Positions 25,762-34,465 of a stretch of 34,465 bases of DNA are shown in pieces. Position numbers and translations under genes: made by a program. The number at the start of each line of letters is the position of its first letter. The first letter of the stretch is position 1. The stretch is from Cryobacterium cheniae (GTDB lineage Bacteria; Actinomycetota; Actinomycetes; Actinomycetales; Microbacteriaceae): NCBI RefSeq assembly GCF_004403395.1, contig NZ_SOGN01000069.1, positions 1 through 34,465 on the forward strand. Direction: 5' to 3'. The notes beneath the pieces were generated by a model. It made no database searches. It had not been told where the DNA came from and worked only from the letters and a program-made list of their open reading frames with translations.

Positions 25762-25799
25762 GGGAAAGTCGCCTGCCGGGTGTTGCAGGCGACTTTCCC
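25762..25799. terminator. 15-bp perfect hairpin after the exonuclease gene
   Basis: GGGAAAGTCGCCTGC (25762-25776) pairs perfectly with 25785-25799 across an eight-base loop, 47 bases after the stop. It is a strong terminator candidate. The rest of the 386-base gap 25716-26101 holds only a small CGGGAA/TTCCCG hairpin near 25932-25950 and no gene. Confidence 0.75.
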
Positions 25800-26101
25800 C
25801 TCGGCGTGGCGCCACGGCTCACACGAGTTCGTGCCGCTTCGGGTGCGGTACGACTCCCGGTCAGGTGGGCAGGGCTGCGTGCGGAGTTCTGACTCGGCAG
25901 GGAGCGCTGAGCCCAAGGGAAACCGAATGACGGGAAGGGACTCTTCCCGAACATCGGGGTCGGTCCCCCTTTATGAGGACAGACTATGCGCCCGGCCCCC
26001 TCCCGGCCAGTGCCGGCCGAAACCAAGTGCGGCTACGGCACCCCCAAATCGAGGCACAACGGCGTGTGCCGGCGCCGCGAATCCCGAGAGAGAATGGGCA
26101 G

Positions 26102-27241
26102 ATGGTAATCGCCAGGAATCAGCCACCGACCATGCTCGCCCTCGTGATCGACCGGCCCGGCCCGGCCGGCGAGCTGCACCTGGCCGAGGTCGACGCCCCG
26201 ATCGCGGTGTTCGATGAGCTCCTGGTGCGGGTCGTTGCCGCCGGAGTCAACCCGATCGATGCCAAGACCCGGGCCGGCGGGGGTGTCACTCCGGCCATCC
26301 CCGCCTACCCGGCCGTGCTCGGACTCGACTTCAGCGGTGTCGTGGTCACCGCGCCGTACGCGGCGTTCCCGCTGCAGCCCGGAGACGAGGTCTACGGAAT
26401 CGCTCGCATGCCCCGCACCCCCGGCAGCTACGCCGAGCTGCTCACCGTCTCGAGCCTGAACGTGACCCGCAAACCGGTGCGGCTCAGCCATCTCGAGGCG
26501 GCCGCCGTTCCGGTCGCCGCCCTCACCGCGTGGGGCATGGTCGTGGACCTGGCCGCGGCAGCCCCCGGCCAACGGATGCTCATCCACGCCGGCAGCGGCG
26601 GGGTCGGCCATTTCGCCGTGCAGTTCGCCAAGGCCTTCGGCGCCCACGTGACCGCCACCGGGTCGACCCGCAACCTCGATTTCCTGCGGACGCTCGGTGC
26701 CGACGAGGTCATCGACTACACGCAGACCCGTTTCGACGACGTGCTCTCCGGTCTCGACGCGGTGATCGACCTCGTCGGCAATGTGCACGACAACACCGGC
26801 ACCCGGTCGCTCGGCGTGCTGCGCCCCGGCGGAATCCTGGTGAACGCGCCGACCGGAAGCTGGCCGACCATGGCGGCGGAGGCCGCGGCCGCGGGCATCC
26901 GTGCCACCGGATTCAAGGTGGCACCCTCCGGGCGCACCCTCGACTTCATCACCGAGCTGATCGACGACGGCGCTGTGCGGGTGCACGTGGACCGGGTGTT
27001 CCCGCTGGGCGAGGGCGCGGCGGCGCACCGCCTGATCGAAGAGGGCCACACCCGCGGGAAGATCGTGCTGCAGGTGACGGATGCCCCGGGCGGGGCAGGT
27101 GCGGCGGCTGCCGGCGCTGACAACGTCACCGCCAGCTCCGGCTCCGATTCCGGCAACTCCGGCTCCGGCAACTCCGGCTCCGGCAACTCCGGCTCCGACA
27201 ACTCCTCCGGCTCCGACAACTCCTCCGGGCGTCTCGCGTGA
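26102..27241 (+). CDS. MDR-family NADP-dependent oxidoreductase with low-complexity tail
   Basis: The 379-residue protein is a zinc-free medium-chain reductase of the quinone-oxidoreductase type. It has the GroES-like part (VVAAGVNPIDAKTRAGGG, YPAVLGLDFSGVV) and the nucleotide-binding loop AGSGGVGHFAVQFAKAFGAH. The substrate cannot be stated. ATG 26102 is preferred to the open-frame start at 25973 because the fold begins at about MLALVIDRPG and a GAGAAT hexamer lies six bases before it. After the last fold segment (IVLQVTDAP) comes an unusual tail of about 50 residues made of Gly, Ser, Asn and Asp, coded by near-perfect 15-18 bp repeats (27140-27228). The stop overlaps the photolyase start (GTGA). 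Confidence 0.85.
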   Translation: MVIARNQPPTMLALVIDRPGPAGELHLAEVDAPIAVFDELLVRVVAAGVNPIDAKTRAGGGVTPAIPAYPAVLGLDFSGVVVTAPYAAFPLQPGDEVYGIARMPRTPGSYAELLTVSSLNVTRKPVRLSHLEAAAVPVAALTAWGMVVDLAAAAPGQRMLIHAGSGGVGHFAVQFAKAFGAHVTATGSTRNLDFLRTLGADEVIDYTQTRFDDVLSGLDAVIDLVGNVHDNTGTRSLGVLRPGGILVNAPTGSWPTMAAEAAAAGIRATGFKVAPSGRTLDFITELIDDGAVRVHVDRVFPLGEGAAAHRLIEEGHTRGKIVLQVTDAPGGAGAAAAGADNVTASSGSDSGNSGSGNSGSGNSGSDNSSGSDNSSGRLA

Positions 27242-28707
27242 GCGGCGACGGCCCGTCCCTGGTCTGGTTCCGCGACGACCTGCGCCTCGCGGACAACCCG
27301 GCCCTCACGGCCGCGCTCGAGCGCGGCAAGCCGATCGTGGCCGTGTACGTGCTGGACGAGGAGTCCCCCGGGGTCCGGCCGCTCGGCGGCGCGGCCCGGT
27401 GGTGGCTTCACGGGAGCCTGACCGCGCTGGCCGACTCGCTGCACCGCCTCGGCGGCCGGTTGACCCTGCGCCGGGGGCCGGCCGAGGACATGATCCTGGA
27501 GCTCGCGGCATCCGTCGGCGCCGACGCCGTGTTCTGGAACCGCCGCTACGGCGCCGCCGAACGCGAGGTGGACACCCGGATCAAGTCGGGCCTCACCGCG
27601 GGCGGAACGGAGACCCGCAGCTTCTCCGGCTCACTCCTGTTCGAACCGTGGACGATCCAGACCGGCCAGGGCGGCAGCTACTCCGTGTTCACCCCGTTCT
27701 GGCGGGCGTGCACGGCCGGCCCGCCACCGCGCGCGCCGCACCCGGCCCCCGATTCGATCCCCGGATTCGCCGGTGAGATCCCCTCCGACCCCCTCGACGA
27801 CTGGGCGCTCCTGCCGACCCGGCCCGACTGGGCGGCGGGCCTGCGAGAGGCCTGGCAGCCCGGCGAGGCCTCCGCCGGGCGACTGCTCGAAACGTTCCTC
27901 CGCGAGTCCCTCGACCGCTACGCCGACGAGCGCGACGAGCCGGCCCAGGCCGTCACCTCCCGTCTCTCACCGCACCTGCGCTGGGGCGAGATCAGTCCAT
28001 TCCAGATCTGGAATGCGACCGAGCGGACTCGGATCGGTTTGACCGGGCGCGCCCAGAACAGTGCGACCCGGTTCCTCACCGAGGTCGGCTGGCGAGAATT
28101 CAGCTACCACGTGCTGTTCAACAACCCGACCCTGGCGACCGTCAATCTGCGGCCCGAGTTCGACGCTTTCCCCTGGCCGCGACTCGATGAGCGCGCCCTG
28201 GCGGCCTGGCAGCAGGGCCGCACCGGAATCGCCCTGGTCGACGCCGGCATGCGTGAACTGTGGCGCACGGGCAGCATGCACAACCGCGTGCGCATGGTGA
28301 CGGCGTCGTTCCTGATCAAGAACCTCCTGATCGACTGGCGGCTCGGCGAGCAGTGGTTCTGGGACACCCTCGTCGACGCGGACGCCGCCAGCAACCCGTT
28401 CGGCTGGCAGTGGGTGGCCGGTTCCGGCGCCGACGCCGCCCCCTATTTCCGGGTCTTCAACCCGGAGCTGCAGGCGAAGAAGTTCGATCCCCACGGCGAG
28501 TACATCCGTCAAAACGTGCCCGAGTGGGGCACGGATGCCTACCCGGCCCCGATCGTCGACCTCGGCGAGACGAGACGGGCGGCCCTCGGCGCCTACGAGC
28601 AGATCAAGGGGATGAAGGAGCACGCGATCGCGGCCCGCACGGCCGCGGCGGCCGGCACCGGGACCGACACCGAGATTGGCACCGGGGCCGGGGCCGGGAC
28701 CGACTAG
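27238..28707 (+). CDS. phr: Deoxyribodipyrimidine photolyase
   Basis: The 489-residue light-driven DNA repair enzyme of the photolyase/cryptochrome family has the N-terminal Rossmann-like domain (LVWFRDDLRLADNPAL) and the FAD domain. In the latter SPHLRWGEISPFQIW, EVGWREFSYHVLF, LWRTGSMHNRVRMVTASFL and DADAASNPFGWQWVAGSGAD carry the flavin and lesion contacts and the conserved tryptophans. The GTG start overlaps the upstream oxidoreductase stop by four bases. The last 20 or so residues are a Gly/Thr/Asp repeat coded by imperfect 6-bp units. The stop codon shares CTAG with the stop of the convergent acetyltransferase. Confidence 0.93.
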   Translation: MSGDGPSLVWFRDDLRLADNPALTAALERGKPIVAVYVLDEESPGVRPLGGAARWWLHGSLTALADSLHRLGGRLTLRRGPAEDMILELAASVGADAVFWNRRYGAAEREVDTRIKSGLTAGGTETRSFSGSLLFEPWTIQTGQGGSYSVFTPFWRACTAGPPPRAPHPAPDSIPGFAGEIPSDPLDDWALLPTRPDWAAGLREAWQPGEASAGRLLETFLRESLDRYADERDEPAQAVTSRLSPHLRWGEISPFQIWNATERTRIGLTGRAQNSATRFLTEVGWREFSYHVLFNNPTLATVNLRPEFDAFPWPRLDERALAAWQQGRTGIALVDAGMRELWRTGSMHNRVRMVTASFLIKNLLIDWRLGEQWFWDTLVDADAASNPFGWQWVAGSGADAAPYFRVFNPELQAKKFDPHGEYIRQNVPEWGTDAYPAPIVDLGETRRAALGAYEQIKGMKEHAIAARTAAAAGTGTDTEIGTGAGAGTD

Positions 28708-29231
28708 AGCGCCCGCTCCAGCACGAAGTCGTCCTCGTACCGTCCGCCCACCAGGAAGCGCTTCTCACCGACAGTGACGAACCCGTTCTTCTCGTAGAAG
28801 CGGATGGCCCGGGCGTTCTCCTGGTTGACGCCGAGCCAGCTCCCGGCCGCCCCGCGCGCCCGGGCCGCGTCGAGTGTCGCCGACATCAGCGCCGCGGCCA
28901 CCCCGCGGCCGTGCGTCTCGGCACGCAGGTAGCACTTGCTCAGCTCCGCGGTGGGACGGATGCCGATGGCGGCGCGCACGTCGGTGTCGGTCGGATCCGC
29001 GAACACGAGCATCGTGTAGCCGAGCATCACCCCGGCGTCCTCGGCCACGAGGATCAGCCGGTCCGGGTCGGCCAGGTAGACGTCGAAGTTGCCCTCCGCG
29101 AGCACGTCACGCAGGAACGCGGCGATGGCCTCGGCCGAGGTGTGCGGCGGGCAGGCGAGCGCGAACGTGGCGGCGGCCAGTTCGGCCAGCGCCGGGGCAT
29201 CCGTCGCCGTGGCCGTGCGAATCTCAATCAC
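28704..29231 (-). CDS. GNAT-family N-acetyltransferase
   Basis: The 175-residue protein starts MIEIRTATATDAPALAELAA. It has the acetyl-CoA motif AETHGRGVAAALM (motif A) and NARAIRFYEKNGFVTVGEKRF (motif B), as in GNAT enzymes. The substrate is unknown. The GTG start has no Shine-Dalgarno sequence, but TAGGGT lies exactly six bases upstream on the minus strand, suggesting a leaderless mRNA. It converges on the photolyase gene with overlapping stops. Confidence 0.88.
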   Translation of the reverse strand: MIEIRTATATDAPALAELAAATFALACPPHTSAEAIAAFLRDVLAEGNFDVYLADPDRLILVAEDAGVMLGYTMLVFADPTDTDVRAAIGIRPTAELSKCYLRAETHGRGVAAALMSATLDAARARGAAGSWLGVNQENARAIRFYEKNGFVTVGEKRFLVGGRYEDDFVLERAL

Positions 29232-29243
29232 CCACCCACCCTA
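29232..29243 (-). promoter_or_regulatory. Putative -10 for a leaderless acetyltransferase transcript
   Basis: On the minus strand TAGGGT (29238-29243, fitting TANNNT) is followed by six bases and the GTG start at 29231. Confidence 0.4.
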
Positions 29244-29269
29244 CCGACGCCCCACCACCCACCACCCCA

Positions 29270-29330
29270 CGCGAGAGCGGGTGAATCGTCGGCATGGGAC
29301 GGCCATAGCGACGATTCACCCGCTCTCGCG
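29270..29330. terminator. 22-bp perfect inverted repeat downstream of aceB
   Basis: Arms 29270-29291 and 29309-29330 are perfectly complementary around a 17-base loop. The loop begins GCAT and ends CATAG, as the loop GCATAG at 1694-1699 does. In both hairpins the stem next to the loop ends in CG. The stem sequences are otherwise different. It starts 34 bases after the aceB stop and probably terminates it. Confidence 0.65.
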
Positions 29331-29363
29331 GCCCGGTGGCAGCGGCGCGGACCGGTCGAGCGG

Positions 29364-31046
<1,683 letters not shown>

Positions 31047-31171
31047 GGGCGGAGCTCCTTCGGAAGTTGAGTGGGGTGTGGTGCTGGACTGGCGCCGCCT
31101 GGGGAGGGCTTCATTGCCAGCCTGGTTTCCACTCTGGTCCAGGGGACACCGGCGCACCGCTCCCCAGGCAT

Positions 31172-31193
31172 CAGAAGAACGTCATTTCTTCTG
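31172..31193. promoter_or_regulatory. Palindrome between aceB and the RamB-like gene
   Basis: CAGAAGAA (31172-31179) and TTCTTCTG (31186-31193) are perfect inverted copies six bases apart, inside the 187-base divergent promoter region. It is a good operator candidate for the adjacent regulator; binding is inferred. Confidence 0.55.
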
Positions 31194-31233
31194 CCTGCGA
31201 GAAGTTATCCCCTGAGTGTGTGAGCATGGGGGC

Positions 31234-32724
31234 ATGGTCACCGTCGATCCCGCCCTCCGCCTGTCCCTCTCCGCTGCTCCGCCCGAGGCGGCCGGGCTCG
31301 ATGCGCTCACTCTGGGGCGGCGCATCCGTGAACTGCGCACCAACCGGCGGATGACCCTGGACACCCTCGCCGCCGCCATCGACCGAGCACCCTCGCAGGT
31401 GTCGATGATCGAGAACGGCAAACGCGAACCGCGTCTGTCGATGCTGCGCACCATCGCGACCGCGCTCGGCACCACGGTCGACGACCTGCTGAAAACGGAT
31501 GCCCCGTCCGAGCGGGCGGCGCTGGAAATCGCCGTCGAGCGGGCTCAGCGGGGCCCCGTGTTCACGGCCCTCGGACTGCCGCATATGCGCGTTGGCCGGG
31601 GAACGAGCGACGAGACCCTGCGGACTCTGCTCAGCCTGCACAACGAAATCCTGCGCCTGCACCGGGAACGGGCGGCGACCCCGGAGGAGGCCAGGCGGGC
31701 GAACGTGGAGCTCCGGGCCACCATGCGCGCCAGGGACAACTACTTCCCCGAGCTCGAAGCACAGGCCCAGCGACTGCTCGCCGCGGTCGGTCACACCGGC
31801 GGGCCGGTCTCCCACCAGGTGGTCGCCGATATGGCCACGCACCTCGGCTACTCGCTGCACTACGTGGGGGACCTGCCGAACTCGACCCGATCGGTGACCG
31901 ACAAGCGCAATCGGCGCATCTACCTGCCCACGGAGCAATCGGCGTCCCGCGACTCCCGTTCCCCCATTCTGCAGGCGTTCGCGACCCTGCTCTGCGAGCA
32001 CGAGGAACCCGAAAATTACGCGGAATTTCTGTCCCAACGGGTGGAGACCAACTATCTGACGGCGGCCATCCTGCTACCCGAAAAAGACACCGTGAAACTG
32101 CTCACCGAGGCGAAGACCCTCCGCCGCATCTCGATGGAGGATCTGCGGGACGCCTTCGCAGTGTCCTATGAGACGGCCGCGCACCGGTTCACGAACCTCG
32201 CCACCGCCCGGCTCGACATCCCGGTGCACTTCATGAAGGTGCACGAGTCCGGCACCATGATCAAAGCCTACGAAAACGATTCGGTGCGCTTCCCGAGTGA
32301 CGCCCTCGGCGCGGTCGAGGGCTCGACGGTCTGCCGCAACTGGACCGCGCGCACGGTCTTCAACGTGGCCGACCGGTTCAGCCCCTGGTACCAGTACACC
32401 GACACCCCCAGCGGAACCTTCTGGTGCACCTCCCGGATCGAGAAGGCGAAGGAGGGCGACTACTCGGTCAGCGTGGGCGTGCCGTTCACCCACGTGAAGT
32501 GGTTCCGTGGCCGCGAGACCACCAACCGGGCCGTGTCCACCTGCCCCGACGAGTCGTGCTGCCGCCGCGCGCCGGACGAGCTCTCGGAGCGGTGGTCCGG
32601 GCAGTCCTGGCCGGCCGCGCGCACGCCCACCAGCCTGCTCGCCGCCCTGCCCACTGGCACCTTTCCCGGCGTCGACCAGACCGAGGTGTTCCAGTTCCTC
32701 GAGTCGCACGCGCCGGCGAACTGA
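31234..32724 (+). CDS. RamB-like regulator (XRE HTH plus degenerate IrrE/DUF2083)
   Basis: The 496-residue protein has an N-terminal XRE helix-turn-helix (LGRRIRELRTNRRMTLDTLA, APSQVSMIENGKREP, about 28-80). A long linker and an ImmA/IrrE-like segment follow (ILQAFATLLCEHEEPENYAE, FLSQRVETNYLTAAILLPE), then a C-terminal DUF2083-type region with a CPDESCC cluster. This is the architecture of RamB and related short-chain-fatty-acid regulators of acetate, propionate and glyoxylate genes. The HExxH zinc motif of true IrrE peptidases is absent, so it is probably only a sensor. Start ATG 31234 is preferred to GTG 31216. It is divergent from aceB. Confidence 0.88.
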   Translation: MVTVDPALRLSLSAAPPEAAGLDALTLGRRIRELRTNRRMTLDTLAAAIDRAPSQVSMIENGKREPRLSMLRTIATALGTTVDDLLKTDAPSERAALEIAVERAQRGPVFTALGLPHMRVGRGTSDETLRTLLSLHNEILRLHRERAATPEEARRANVELRATMRARDNYFPELEAQAQRLLAAVGHTGGPVSHQVVADMATHLGYSLHYVGDLPNSTRSVTDKRNRRIYLPTEQSASRDSRSPILQAFATLLCEHEEPENYAEFLSQRVETNYLTAAILLPEKDTVKLLTEAKTLRRISMEDLRDAFAVSYETAAHRFTNLATARLDIPVHFMKVHESGTMIKAYENDSVRFPSDALGAVEGSTVCRNWTARTVFNVADRFSPWYQYTDTPSGTFWCTSRIEKAKEGDYSVSVGVPFTHVKWFRGRETTNRAVSTCPDESCCRRAPDELSERWSGQSWPAARTPTSLLAALPTGTFPGVDQTEVFQFLESHAPAN

Positions 32725-32761
32725 GCGTGGGCGTCGAGTGCCGTCGCCGTCGTACCGGCCG

Positions 32762-32830
32762 TCGCGGCGCATGTCGTGGACGCGGGCGCAGGTTAGAACG
32801 TACGCCCACTGCCGGAGGGTGCGCCCGCGA
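32762..32830. repeat. Nested palindromic repeat, copy C (69 bp)
   Basis: The ends TCGCGGCGCATG (32762-32773) and GGTGCGCCCGCGA (32818-32830) are imperfect inverted copies, with one extra base on the right and two changes. The inner part GCGGGCGCAGGTTAGAACGT matches copies A and B. It lies 37 bases after the RamB-like gene and could also act as its terminator. Confidence 0.65.
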
Positions 32831-32910
32831 GGCCCATGGGCCTGGCCGCAGCCGGCCCGCGGCTGGCATGATGAACGGGTAGCAGACGCCCGGCGAACAA
32901 AGGACGATCC

Positions 32911-34341
32911 GTGGGCACGACCATCTTCGAGCGGGCCCGACCCGCCGCATCCGTCATCGCGGGCGCCCTCGCCCACACCCGCTCCGCGCCGTTCTGGCTG
33001 GAGGACGTGTCGCCGCAGGCCGGCTACCCGACGCTCACGGCCGACCTCGACTGCGATCTCGCCATCGTCGGCGGCGGTTACCTCGGCCTCTGGACCGCGG
33101 TGCTCGCCAAGCAGCAGAATCCGGGCGCCCGCGTGGTGCTGCTGGAGGCGCGCACGATCGGCTGGGCCGCGTCGGGACGCAACGGCGGCTTCTGCGAGGC
33201 CAGCCTGACCCACGGCGAGGAGAACGGCCGACGACGCTGGCCGAACGAAATCGACCGGCTCACCGACCTGGGCCTCGAGAACCTCGACGAGATCGAGCAG
33301 GCCGTCACCGAACTCGGGCTGGACTGCGATTTCGAGCGCACCGGCGCCATCGACCTGGCCATCGAGGAGCACCAGGTCGACTGGCTGCGTGAGGAACCGA
33401 CCGATGCGAACAGCGTGTTCCTGGATGCCTCGCTGCTGCGCGCCGAGGTCGACTCGCCCACCTATCTGGCCGGCATCTGGCACAAGCGCAGCAACGCACT
33501 CGTGCACCCCGGCAAGCTCGCCACCGAACTCGCCCGCGTCGCCACCGAACTCGGGGTCGAGATTTTCGAGCACACCCCGGTGACGAATCTGGACACGCAG
33601 GGGCTCTCACCGGCGCAGGGCACCCGGCTCCGCACCGCATCCGGGATCGTGCGCGCGCAGAAATCGGCGCTGGCGACCAACGTCTTCCCCTCGCTGCTGG
33701 CCCGCAACCGGCTCTCCACGGTGCCCGTCTACGACTACGTGCTGATGACCGAGCCGTTATCGCCCGCCCAGCTCGCCGCCATCGGCTGGCAGAACCGGCA
33801 AGGGCTGAGCGACCTGGCCAATCAGTTCCACTACTACCGGTTGAGCGCCGACAACCGCATCCTGTTCGGCGGCTACGACGCGATCTACCACTACGGCGGG
33901 CGCGTGCGGAGCGGCTACGAAAACCGGCCGGAGAGCTTCCAGCGGCTGGCCGGCCACTTCTTCACCACCTTCCCGCAGCTGGCCGGGCTGCGGTTCAGCC
34001 ACCAGTGGGCCGGCGCCATCGACACGTCGACGCAGTTCTGCGCGTTCTTCGGCACGGCCCGCGGCGGGCGGATCAGCTACGCCGCCGGGTTCACGGGACT
34101 CGGAGTCGCCGCGACGCATTTCGCGGCCAAGGTCATGCTGGACCAGCTGGCCGCGCGGCAGACGGAGCGCACGCAGCTGGAGATGGTGCGCGGGCGGCCG
34201 CTCCCGTTCCCGCCGGAGCCCCTCGCCTCGATGGGCATCCAGACCACGCGCTGGTCCCTCGACCGCGCCGACCACAACCGGGGCCGGCGCGGCGTCATCC
34301 TGAAGACGCTCGACGCGCTGGGCCTCGGCTTCGACTCGTAG
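32911..34341 (+). CDS. FAD-dependent amine/amino-acid oxidoreductase (DAO family)
   Basis: The 476-residue protein has the FAD-binding motif AIVGGGYLGLWTAVLAKQ (GxGxxG at 54-59). ASGRNGGFCEASLTHG and HPGKLATELARVATELGVEI follow, and the C-terminal FAD contact GFTGLGVAATHFAAK. It resembles the PuuB/OrdL group (gamma-glutamylputrescine oxidase-like), but the substrate is not determined. The GTG start has AAAGGA nine bases upstream. A conserved-looking tail after residue 400 (TTRWSLDRADHNRGRRG) is typical of the actinobacterial members. It stands alone on the plus strand. Confidence 0.85.
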   Translation: MGTTIFERARPAASVIAGALAHTRSAPFWLEDVSPQAGYPTLTADLDCDLAIVGGGYLGLWTAVLAKQQNPGARVVLLEARTIGWAASGRNGGFCEASLTHGEENGRRRWPNEIDRLTDLGLENLDEIEQAVTELGLDCDFERTGAIDLAIEEHQVDWLREEPTDANSVFLDASLLRAEVDSPTYLAGIWHKRSNALVHPGKLATELARVATELGVEIFEHTPVTNLDTQGLSPAQGTRLRTASGIVRAQKSALATNVFPSLLARNRLSTVPVYDYVLMTEPLSPAQLAAIGWQNRQGLSDLANQFHYYRLSADNRILFGGYDAIYHYGGRVRSGYENRPESFQRLAGHFFTTFPQLAGLRFSHQWAGAIDTSTQFCAFFGTARGGRISYAAGFTGLGVAATHFAAKVMLDQLAARQTERTQLEMVRGRPLPFPPEPLASMGIQTTRWSLDRADHNRGRRGVILKTLDALGLGFDS

Positions 34342-34413
34342 GGCTCGGCGGGCTCGGCGGGCTCGGCGGTGTCGGCGGTGTCGGCGGTGTCGGCGTGCTC
34401 GGCGGGCTCGGCG
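34342..34413. repeat. Eight tandem 9-bp units
   Basis: Starting at the base after the stop codon, GGCTCGGCG occurs three times, GTGTCGGCG three times, then TGCTCGGCG and GGCTCGGCG. It is probably non-coding because it follows the TAG directly. Confidence 0.85.
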
Positions 34414-34417
34414 TGCC

Positions 34418-34434
34418 GGCGCGGCTGCCGCGCC
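34418..34434. terminator. GC-rich hairpin at the right edge
   Basis: GGCGCG and CGCGCC pair across GCTGC, with the stem able to close further to GGCGCGGC/GCCGCGCC. It lies between the oxidoreductase gene and a possible minus-strand gene end at 34434. Confidence 0.5.
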
Positions 34435-34465
34435 TAGACGGAGGCGGCCGGCGGGTCCGGCAGCC
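34434..34465 (-). CDS. Possible C-terminal end of a minus-strand gene
   Basis: The last bases read on the minus strand as LPDPPAASV followed by TAG (34434-34436), directly before the hairpin. Only about ten codons are visible and no family can be named. It may be chance. Confidence 0.2.
   Translation of the reverse strand, partial: LPDPPAASV

Overview
The window is high-GC DNA from an actinobacterium, most likely of the family Microbacteriaceae (Cryobacterium/Leifsonia-like). The basis is the GC-rich third codon positions, a class Ib nrdHIEF operon, a RamB-type regulator beside malate synthase, a ChvE/MmsAB monosaccharide transporter and several start codons that look leaderless. The genus is an inference. 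Most of the window is ordinary chromosomal metabolism. I see no tRNA, rRNA, CRISPR array, insertion sequence or prophage.

Layout. (1) 1-1650: the 5' part of a secreted surface protein with Ig-like repeats, running off the left edge on the minus strand, divergent from a DUF1801 gene; a pair of 20-bp palindromes lies between them. (2) 1670-5830: nrdHIEF on the minus strand, with two NrdR boxes, DnaA-box-like sites and a 24-bp perfect-stem hairpin at its 3' end. (3) 5919-7421: a hairpin-rich stretch and an orphan AbiEi-like protein with a DUF559-like nuclease tail. Two copies of a 68-bp palindromic repeat flank this gene; a third copy lies at 32762. (4) 7548-12989: a LacI-family regulator and the mmsA-mmsB-chvE transporter with a clear promoter and lac-like operator. 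(5) 13210-17748: an ABC exporter, cystathionine beta-synthase and cystathionine gamma-synthase/lyase, tightly packed.

(6) 17868-22785: an alpha-glucoside-type ABC importer (binding protein and two permeases, no ATPase), divergent from its LacI regulator, with two identical operator cores. (7) 22806-24800: a MarR gene remnant, rplJ-rplL with an L10 leader and attenuator, and a histidine kinase remnant. (8) 25026-29231: a YqaJ-type exonuclease, an MDR oxidoreductase and photolyase that overlap and both carry low-complexity tails, and a GNAT acetyltransferase. (9) 29364-32724: malate synthase (aceB) divergent from a RamB-like regulator with a palindrome between them. (10) 32911-34465: a DAO-family FAD oxidoreductase, a 9-bp tandem repeat, a hairpin and perhaps the end of another gene.

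The strongest candidates for something undescribed are: the 68-bp nested-palindrome repeat family (three copies, two flanking the AbiEi-like gene); the long intergenic hairpins, two of which share loop-end sequences although their stems differ; the paired operators upstream of the surface protein; and a recurrent spacing of six bases between a -10-like hexamer and the start codon. Each was read by eye and would need a genome-wide search.
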